From positions 1-64,000 of the forward strand of contig JAFWYB010000003.1 in NCBI GenBank assembly GCA_017517865.1: DNA of 64,000 nucleotides, given 5' to 3'. The DNA is from Clostridia bacterium. Its GTDB lineage: Bacteria; Bacillota; Clostridia; Oscillospirales; Acutalibacteraceae. The stretch's first letter is position 1. Every line of letters begins with the position of its first letter. The position numbers were made by a program, and so were the translations under genes. Below are positions 22,071 to 31,100 of the stretch, piece by piece. The notes beneath the pieces are model-generated. The model saw nothing but the letters and a program-made list of their open reading frames with translations. It was not told the origin of the DNA and made no database searches.

Positions 22071-23746
22071 GATATTATGAACATATTTCTGCTTCCGGTA
22101 CTGCTGAGCAGAAGCTTGAGCAAGTGATTGAATATCTGTATAAGCTCACAGATATTATGAACTACAATCTTGACAGTACATCGCCTGAAGGTATCTGGAA
22201 AGCCACAAACGAAGCACTCAGAATTGATAGTGCTGCGGCAAAAAGTGAAGAACAGCTTCGCAAGGATGAGTACACCTCTTTGCGAAATCTTATTGTTAAG
22301 TCGGCAACGAATATTCTTAAGGTAGAGGACTCTCTGTCATACACTCTCAGTGGCGGATATATTGCAGAAAGTGAGGACGGTTTTTTTAAGGAGGACGGTT
22401 ATCTTAACATTGAGGGTACACCATATAATATTGCTCAGTATTATAAGTACCAAAGTGCTGTTGTGAACAATGTGAAATCTTATACACAGAGTCTTGATGC
22501 GTATTTGAAAATGGGTATTCTCGAAAAGAATGGAGAAGAGCCTGTTTTCGGTATGGATATAGGCTACAACAAAAGTTCTTTTATTTATGACGGTACTGAA
22601 TATGAGACAATTCCTTCAAAGGTAAGAATAACACCGGAACGAATAGGCTTTTATATCGAGAATGAAGAAATATCATACATAAGCAAAGGAAAAATATATT
22701 TTCCTTATGCGACTATTGAAGGTGGCTCTATCAATATAAATGAAGGCACCTTTAAGGTCGATGAGCTTGGTAATCTTACTGCTTCAAGCGGCACGTTTTC
22801 CTGCAGTGACGGTTCATCAAAGGTTGCTGTAGAAAACGGTGCTATTAAGTGCTATGTAGATGATAAGCACTACGGTACTATTATATCTGCCATTGACGGA
22901 AATATCGATAATGAAAATCCGATGATGTATATCGTATCTAATCAGCTTGAGTGTGCAGGTACCTGCCTGAAGGCAAGCGAAGACAGCTGGTATATACAGT
23001 TTGCTCAGGATATGCAGGATGCGATAAAGGTAAGACATCAGTTTTACGGTAATGTGCATATCAAGGGCGAGATGCTCGTTGACGGTTATATATATAACAA
23101 AGGTAATCTTCTTATCGGTGTGAGCTCAAGCCAAAACGTTCTGGTCGGCTCGGCTGACCGAAGCGGCCACACGTTTATATATTCGGGTGAAAACAATGAT
23201 ATCAGGCTTTACGGTAAAAATATCCGTTTGAATGCAACACAGTACATTTACGTTCCTTATGGCGCAAGTATGCTGTTCAAAACCTCGAGTGAAGCTTCTT
23301 ATACGCAAGGTATATATTGCGGTACGGTACAAAGCAGAATAGGTATGCACGTCGGTATGGATGCCGAGTCGCTGTTTCTTCACGGTGATGTTATGCTCGC
23401 TTCTGGCGCAGCCGTAACATCTGACCGAAGATTGAAAAAAGATATAAATACCCTTGACGAAAGGTACGAGAAGCTTTTTGATTTGCTTGAGCCTAAAAGT
23501 TTTCGATACCGTATGTATTCACAAAAGGAGCATACAGGTTTTATAGCCCAGGATATAGCAGACGCATTGACTGTGAGCGGCTTTGATACGGAAAATACAG
23601 GCGCGTTCGTAGCAATTAAAACCACAACAGGAGAGGAATTTGCTCTTGTTTACGAAGAGTTTATAGCACTTAACACTTTTATGATTAAAAAGTGTCTTAA
23701 AAGAATAGAAGAGCTTGAAAAAATAATAAAGGAAAAGGCGGTATAA
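22067..23746 (+). CDS. Tail spike/fibre with S74 intramolecular chaperone
   Basis: A 559-residue host-recognition protein. The N-terminal 90 residues are helical (attachment), the middle is beta-rich fibre, and the last 115 residues form a peptidase S74 chaperone domain (TSDRRLKKDINTLDERYEKL, EPKSFRYR, HTGFIAQDIADAL, LVYEEFIALNTFMIKKCLKR). The Ser and Lys of SDRRLKKDI are the expected autocleavage residues that release the chaperone after trimer folding. It overlaps the preceding gene by 4 bp. Confidence 0.9.
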   Translation: MRYYEHISASGTAEQKLEQVIEYLYKLTDIMNYNLDSTSPEGIWKATNEALRIDSAAAKSEEQLRKDEYTSLRNLIVKSATNILKVEDSLSYTLSGGYIAESEDGFFKEDGYLNIEGTPYNIAQYYKYQSAVVNNVKSYTQSLDAYLKMGILEKNGEEPVFGMDIGYNKSSFIYDGTEYETIPSKVRITPERIGFYIENEEISYISKGKIYFPYATIEGGSININEGTFKVDELGNLTASSGTFSCSDGSSKVAVENGAIKCYVDDKHYGTIISAIDGNIDNENPMMYIVSNQLECAGTCLKASEDSWYIQFAQDMQDAIKVRHQFYGNVHIKGEMLVDGYIYNKGNLLIGVSSSQNVLVGSADRSGHTFIYSGENNDIRLYGKNIRLNATQYIYVPYGASMLFKTSSEASYTQGIYCGTVQSRIGMHVGMDAESLFLHGDVMLASGAAVTSDRRLKKDINTLDERYEKLFDLLEPKSFRYRMYSQKEHTGFIAQDIADALTVSGFDTENTGAFVAIKTTTGEEFALVYEEFIALNTFMIKKCLKRIEELEKIIKEKAV

Positions 23747-23748
23747 AA

Positions 23749-24090
23749 ATGAAAACAACATTTAAAACAATTCTCGACAGCGTTCCTGCGTTGCAAACAC
23801 TTACAAAGATGAGCTTCAGAGCTTCTGAGGCCGTTGCTCTTTCTCGCCTTGTAAAAAAGCTTGACGGCGAATTAAAGGTTTTTGATAATGTCAGAAAAAA
23901 CTACGAAAAAAAGTATGAAAACGAAGAGTTGATGAAACACTTAAACTCTCTTCTCGGTCAGGAGTGTGAGGAGTATGAAAAAATTACACTTACGCTTTCA
24001 GAAGACAACTCGATAGATGCCGCCACCATTCTTAATTGCGAAGAATTTATTGATTTTGTAATAAAGGAGGATAAAGATAATGGCCAGTAA
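23749..24090 (+). CDS. Hypothetical protein in tail module
   Basis: A 113-residue, mainly helical protein (MKTTFKTILDSVPALQTLTK, a coiled-coil middle, acidic C-terminus). It starts 2 bp after the spike gene and overlaps the next gene by 11 bp. The style resembles small tail-assembly or chaperone proteins, but no family was recognised. Confidence 0.6.
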   Translation: MKTTFKTILDSVPALQTLTKMSFRASEAVALSRLVKKLDGELKVFDNVRKNYEKKYENEELMKHLNSLLGQECEEYEKITLTLSEDNSIDAATILNCEEFIDFVIKEDKDNGQ

Positions 24091-25105
24091 AATGTCGTCT
24101 TCTTCCGCGTGGAAAAACTATCAGAGCATTCTTAAGACAAAGCCCGGTGATTTCAAGTATTCCGCGAAAAAGCCCGCATGGAGCTATGATGATTCTAAGC
24201 TCAATGCCTATTATGATATGCTTCTTAATCGAAAAGATTTTACCTTTGATCTGGATAAGAATGCCTTATACGGTCAGTATAAGGATTTTTATACAAAACA
24301 GGGTCAGCTTGCCATGATGGATACCGCGGGTCAGGCAGCTGCTTTGACGGGTGGTTACGGCAACAGTTATGCAACTGCTGCGGGACAACAGGCGTATCAG
24401 CAGAATCTTGACCAGCTCGGAGAAATGGTTCCCGAAATTTACGGACTTGCGCTTCAGCAGTATCAGATGGAAGGTGAACAGCTTTATAACAAATATGCTC
24501 TTGCTGCCGGAGAAAGAGATGTTGCATACAATCAGTATCTCGATAACCTTAACAGATATTACAGAGATTACGATGCTGCTTACCAGAAGCATAGTGACAG
24601 TGTCGACCGTTGGTATAACGATGCAAATATGGCATACGGTATGTACGGTGATGCACGTGATTATGAATATCAGCAGGAGAGGGCAGCCGTTCAGGATAGC
24701 CAGTGGGCTAAGGAATTTGCAGAGAGTCAGAGGCAGTCGGATAGAGAACACAGTCTCAGGATGAAACAGCTTGAAGCAGACCGAGAAGCCTTTGAAAGGG
24801 ATTATGAAATGTGGGAAAAAGAATTTAATGCTAAATACGGCGGCACAGGAAACGAACCTGTGGTTGAAGAATCTAAGCCTGAAGACCAGGGTTCAAATAA
24901 ATCGGAGCTTACACAAGCTGAGAGGTTAGCGGCTTTAGGTATGAGCGAAAAGGAAGAGCAGGTTGTTATGGATATAATCGAAGAAATTCAAAATAAAGGT
25001 ATGGTCGGTGATACAGAACGCTTGAGTAACTTTATAAGCGAATACGGAAAGGATCTTACTCTTTCACAGCTTAAGGCTCTCAGAATTATATTTTTAGGTG
25101 AGTGA
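24080..25105 (+). CDS. Internal virion/ejection protein candidate (Gln/Tyr-rich helical)
   Basis: A 341-residue protein dominated by Gln, Tyr, Ala and charged helices. The middle has GGYGNSYATAAGQQAYQQNL followed by long heptad-like helices (120-250), a pattern of podovirus internal or ejection proteins encoded next to very large virion proteins. The C-terminal 70 residues form a separate helical domain after a Pro/Glu linker. It lies between the spike and the giant protein gene. The ejection role is inferred from neighbourhood and composition. Confidence 0.6.
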   Translation: MASKMSSSSAWKNYQSILKTKPGDFKYSAKKPAWSYDDSKLNAYYDMLLNRKDFTFDLDKNALYGQYKDFYTKQGQLAMMDTAGQAAALTGGYGNSYATAAGQQAYQQNLDQLGEMVPEIYGLALQQYQMEGEQLYNKYALAAGERDVAYNQYLDNLNRYYRDYDAAYQKHSDSVDRWYNDANMAYGMYGDARDYEYQQERAAVQDSQWAKEFAESQRQSDREHSLRMKQLEADREAFERDYEMWEKEFNAKYGGTGNEPVVEESKPEDQGSNKSELTQAERLAALGMSEKEEQVVMDIIEEIQNKGMVGDTERLSNFISEYGKDLTLSQLKALRIIFLGE

Positions 25106-25119
25106 GACGGAGGTTTAAA

Positions 25120-28100
25120 ATGAAACGTAAATCTTTATTTGAAGATGAAAATTCCAGCTATCAGAAATTTGTCAAATCCGGAGCTAAGAAGAAAAGTTCA
25201 GAGTCTTTATTTGAGGATGAAAACTCAAGCTACAGCCACTATGTTATCGGTGAAAAGCTTAAGGAAGCAGAAAGAAGTGCACGAATAAGAGCTGAGGCTG
25301 TCGATAAAGATTTTTTAAATTCTGAAGCGTATGCTGATGTAAACAGCAGTAGTTATAATCAGGCATTTAAGGAATACAGAGAAGTAAAAGCTGCCCTTGA
25401 TGATTATAATAGCTATATCGAAAACAGAAGAATAAGCAAAATGTCTTTGGGTGAGCTTGATGCCGTTATCGCTGACTACGATGAAAAGATAGCTTCCCAT
25501 AAAAATTACGTAAAATGGGATAAGGGTTGGTTGCCCGGTGGTTTAAGTCCGGATGAAGCGTCATATCATAAGGATGAGATGAATAAACTTGAAAACGAAT
25601 CGGCAAAATACAGAACAAGAAGAGACTACGTTAAAGCGCAGGAAGTGACAGGATCACTTCCTGCCGATGTCGTTGAATTGCTTGATAAGTATAACAACAT
25701 TTTATATTCTCAGCAGGGAACCGATTTTTCACAGATAGCATCTGCTTTTATGGGTGCAGGCGGTGAAGGTGGCGGAAACAGGGTACAGTATTCATCAAAC
25801 GAAAATATAAAAAACCATATTGCTAAAGAACTCGCCGAAAGAGGATATGAGAACTTTTCAGAGCTTGCAGAATACAGAAAATATATAACTGATGTCGAAT
25901 TTACCGATGAATATACACAGCGGTGGGAAGATTTTACGAAGGAGCATCCTGTTGCTTCTTCGGTTTTAAACCTTGCGATGGCTCCGGCAAGAATGGTAAC
26001 AAGCTCGGTAGGAGCTCTTGACGGTATCGGTAATCAGTCAGATCTTGGATTTAATCCTTATAACCCTTACTATGCTCTTACTCACGCCAACAACGCGAAG
26101 CAGAGCGTTATAATTGACTCCTTCGACGAGGGGATTATTTCAAAAGATGCGAAAACATTCCTTTACAATACTGCGGAAAGTGCAGTGGAGAGCATTCTTT
26201 CGAGTGTTGCATTCGGAGGAGGCGGAGGAGCCGTGCTCGGTCTTGGTGCCTTTGGTGATACTGTTCTCGGCACGGTTGAAAAGGGCGGCAACTATGAGGA
26301 TGCGCTTTTTTCAGGTATTCTTGCCGGTACATTTGAGGGGTTATTTGAAACAGTTTCTATAGGCCAGCTGAAAGCCTTTAAGGATATTCCCGTAAACAGT
26401 TTAAAGGACGTGCTTCGTAATATAGGCAGTGGTGTGCTTGTAAACGCATCTGAAGAAACTCTTACCGAATTAGCCAACGTTATGAGTGATTATATGATTA
26501 ACGGTGGTGTATCAGATTACTACAATGCTGTTGTTGCATATATGGATGACGGTATGGGCGAAGCAGAGGCGAAACGAAAAGCGGCAGGAGACATAGGCTC
26601 AAGAATCTTTGAAGCGGGTGTCAGCGGTGGACTTATGGGTGCAGGCTTCGGTGCAGGCGGAAGTGCAGTAAGCTACGGAAAGAGCCTGTATAACAGATAT
26701 GAGTCGGGTAAGGGCACAGTAGAAGGCGGTCAGCTCGGTACTCTTGTTGACGGCGCAGCAGACGTGCAGGGTGATGATAAATATAAGAGCCTTTATGAAA
26801 GTGTTGTAAAAAGTCAGCAGGCGGCAGAGAAGGATGCTGATTATGATTACTCTATGAAGGAGTACTATAAGGTCGGTAAGCTCTCAGAACGTCTTGCTGA
26901 GACAACGGAATCAGAGAGAAATAGCATAGTCAGAAGTGCCGTTTCTGACAGATTCAAAAGCCTTGGTGAAACGGGTGACATCAACATTCTTTCTTCTGCG
27001 GTTACTAAGACGGTATTCGGGGAGAAGCTTACACACAAGGAAAAAGCAGCTCTCAAAGACAGTAAACATGCACAGCAGGTTATCAATGAGGCGGGCGACG
27101 TTTACGGAGAGTACTCATCGGCGTGGGTTGACAAAACAAAGGCTGATGTTGATGCTCTTTATGAGAGAAGATACTCTCCCGAAACAGCAGCATTGTCAGA
27201 AAGTACCGAAACAAAGAAGTACTCCGATGAAAACTACGTTAACCGTGTAAAAGAAACGGTTATTGAAAAAGGGCAGAACAAGGATGCGTTTGATAAGCAA
27301 TTCGACCTCTTTCTGAGCTACGGCCGTCAGGGCGTTGATTTTGATACTGTCAAGGACACTGTTCCCGAGAGTGCGGGTGTAAGTGAACGTCAGCTGAAGG
27401 CGGCTTATGACCTCGGCGCCGAGCTCGATGCACAGTCAAAGCTTGACGTTGTTACCGGTATTTCATCAGTAAAGGGCGGAGAGGTTTACGTTACCACAAC
27501 TGCAGGCAATACAAGGAAGCTTTCCGAACTTAATGTGGAAGCGGCAACGGGACAGCTTGTAAGGAGTGCTTCGAAGTATGACAAAGATACTGCGAATGCT
27601 TTTATTCGTGGATACAACAGAAGTGCAACTGTTTCAAGCTATGCCAGAGCCTTTGATGCATTCTACAGTGCAGGTGTATCAAGCTCAGATGCGAAGTATT
27701 CTGACGTACTCGAAAAGAACAAGTCTCTTATCAAATATATGGATAACGCCGATGTCGCAAGGAAAGCCTTTGATATGGGCAGAGCCGAGAGAACAAAGGC
27801 TGACAAAGCGATTAAACAGAAAAAGCAGACAGGTGCACATCCTGCAAAGGGTACATATCAGAGCAAGACTGTTTCTGTTGGTGAAGAGGCTGTTGATGAA
27901 TTTTACAGTGCCCTTGCAAAAAAGACGGGCATTGACATTGACAGAGTGCATAATATATTAAACAACAAAAAACAGGTTGCAAATGCGCAGTATGACCCGA
28001 CAAAGCACAAAATGACGGTTTCTGCTTCGGCACAGAATGAATTGCAGGCTTCGGTGCATGAGCTCACTCACGCTGCCTTTGCCTACAACACCGAAAAGAT

Positions 28101-31100
28101 GAAGCCTGTTAAAAAGGCTGTTATTGATTATTTCCTTTCACAGAATTCCGAATCAGAGTTTGAAGAGATCCTTCGTCAGTACGGTGCAAGCTATGAGGGT
28201 GACAGCAGAGCCGATATCGAAGAAGAGTTCGTTGCTGATGCACTCGGTGGTATGTTCACAACTGAAGAGGGTGTGCAGGACTTCCTCAACTGGCTTCAGG
28301 AGGAAAGCGGATATAAGGCAGAAGAAAAGAAAACCATTCTGCAGAGAATTACAGAATGGCTGAATGACATTATTGAAGCTATCAGAGATATAATGAATTC
28401 GGGTGAGCTCAACGGTGCAGGCAAGTTCTTTGCAAAGGAAAATTGCGACGAGCTTGTAAGAATCAGAAAGCAGTTTCTTGAAGCTCTTGACGGCGCAGGG
28501 GTGAATTACCGTGAAGGCGGTGCTGTTGAGGGGAATGTGAAATTTTCGAACAAACGTTTGACAAATGGTACTGAAACAGCGTATAATAATGACAACGAAT
28601 ATCTCACAATGGCAAACAGAGCAAAGCCGAATGCACGGTCAAGCATAAACTGGGTGTATCAGCAAGAGCTTTTTTCTTTCAAGGAGAACAAATTGTTCTT
28701 TGAAAAGATAAGTGAGATAAATCAAGGTTCAGGGGCGTTCATTCAAAACCTTGACGGTGAATATATGTTGCCGATTGGTAACAAAATTGTTTTTACCAAC
28801 GGTGACTATGATACACCATATATCAGCAAAGTCATTGAAGTAATGACAGAATATGACACAAGATTCGAAGAGGTCAGGAGGTTAGTATTCGATTATGAAA
28901 AAGGGTTACGATCCAACTTCGCCAATGAGACAAGAATTTTTAAAAACATGTATGGACATGGGTATATCTACGAGTACAATAGCGGATTTAACGGAGCCTA
29001 TGAAATGGGCGACGGAAAAAGAAAAAGAAAAAATCGCAAAAGTATTATTGAAAATTATTTCAAGAGCCAAAACAGAGGAAGAAATGCTGGAAATGGCAAC
29101 AAAGAGCTTCGGAGCGGAAGCGATGAAAAGAGAGTAAAGTTTTCCCTCCCACTCTCCAACCTCAATGATCTCCACCGCAGCACTATTGATAAGGTGACAG
29201 AGCTGGGCAAGGTCACTGCTCAGATGCAGGCTCACATACTGCGTATAGGCTCAAATCTCACAAAGAGAGAACTGTCTGCTCTTAAGATTCAGGAGATTGC
29301 AAGAAAACTGAAGGTTGACTATGCTTCAAAGCTTGATATTCACGATTTATCGGGCAGATTGACAGAACTTTATACTCTCATCAATGAGGGAGGAGCATCC
29401 TATGATGTGCTTCGTGCTCATCTTGACGATATAAAGGAAAGGCTTCTCAAGGAATCAAAGTATATGAAGCCTGATATAAGTGAAGCGGCAAAGGAACGTC
29501 TGAGAGAAATCAGAAAAACTCCCGTGAGCATCAACGAAACACAGCTGGCAGAGATCCTCAGTATGTACGGCAATATGACTAACTTCAGAAGGTACACCGG
29601 CTTACAGATAACCAAGGACGGTACACCTCTTGAAATGCGTTGGTCTGAATGGGCTGATATGTCGGGTATGTTTGATCCTGAGATTTCCGATGCGGATATG
29701 CCCATAAGACTTGCCGAGATTGTTGATTCTCTCAAGAATACATACGAGGATGAAAGCGGATACGACCTTGATTCTGCGAGAGACCAGCTCGATGCGGATA
29801 TATGCGCCGCATATCTTGAGATACCGACTGTGTCGGAGCTGGGTAACCGTTTCTTTGAGATAGAGCAGGAGCTTCTTACGGAGCTTAAGGAGCAGAGAGA
29901 TCTTTATACAAGTACCTTCAACAAAACCTATGCTCTTGCAAGGAAAGCGGCAAAGAATGACTTTGACCGTCAGCTCGTGAATGCAAAGGCAAGAATGGAG
30001 CAGAGAGTACAGAACATAGCCGATACGAGACTTCGTGAGAAGAAGCGTAACCGACTGATTAAAACCGTCAAGAGGCTTGACCGACTTCTCCGTAATCCCG
30101 GCAAGGGTGCACCGAGTGCCGGTGTGAATAAGTACGACCAGGAGTATGTGCATCTGACAAATATTCCCGAAGAAATGAAAAGAACGGTTATCGACTTCTG
30201 CAGTGTGTTTATTGACAATGATGCAGGTGTGTTCACCGGAAAATATACTGACAGTGAAAACGTTGTCAGAAAGAAAATAAATGAGCTCAGAAAACAGTAT
30301 CAGAACCTCAAGCAGAGTGAGTCTTATATCGGTACTTCCGTCAGTGATGAAATGACAGCAAAGCTCGAAAAGCTTCATGACATTGTTGCTGACAAGAGGC
30401 TGGCACAGCTCACTGCTGCCGAGCTCGATATGGTGAATGAAATTGCCGACCACCTTATGGCGGTAATTAATAATGAAGTCAAGATGTGGGTTAACGGTAA
30501 GCAGACAAAGGTTGCTGACATAGGAAAGTCTGCACTCAATGAGCTGGCAGGCAAGGGAATGAAGGGATATATTCAGGCGATGAAGGGTATCGATAAGCTC
30601 AGTGTTATGAACCTGAAGCCGATATATTTCTTTGAAAAGGTTGGCGGTATTCTCGAAATGCTCTGGAAGGATATTCTCGGCGGTCAGGATAAATATGTTC
30701 GTAATATGCAGTTTGCTCAGCAGAGGTTCAGCGATATTGCAAAGAAGTATCATCTTGACAGATGGACGGATGATAAGGCAGAAACCTTCACCACGGCACA
30801 GGGACACGAAATCAGCCTTACAAGAGGACAGGCTCTTCTCATTTGGGCAACCTGGAAGAGAGAAGGCAAGGCAGGCAAGGACAGTAAGCACCTTTTTGAG
30901 GGCGGTATTGTTTATCCCGATACGGTAAAGAAGGCATCTGAAAAAGGTAAGAAGGGACTTCCTGAGGTGCTGCAGAAGGTTTATGAGGACGGTACTGCTC
31001 ACCGCATCCGTGTGGAGGACATGCTCAAAATTGATGAATGGCTTACAGATGAGCAGAAAAAGTATGCCGACGAGTTGGTGTCTTTCCTTTCAACAGACAT

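Noticed and set aside
29602-31002. 466-codon open frame on the minus strand
   Set aside because: It is antisense to the giant phage gene, lacks a ribosome binding site, has low-complexity Leu/Ser/Arg content and no domain; it is a shadow of the coding strand. The same applies to the long antisense frames at 13134-14268, 14593-15288 and 33340-34104.
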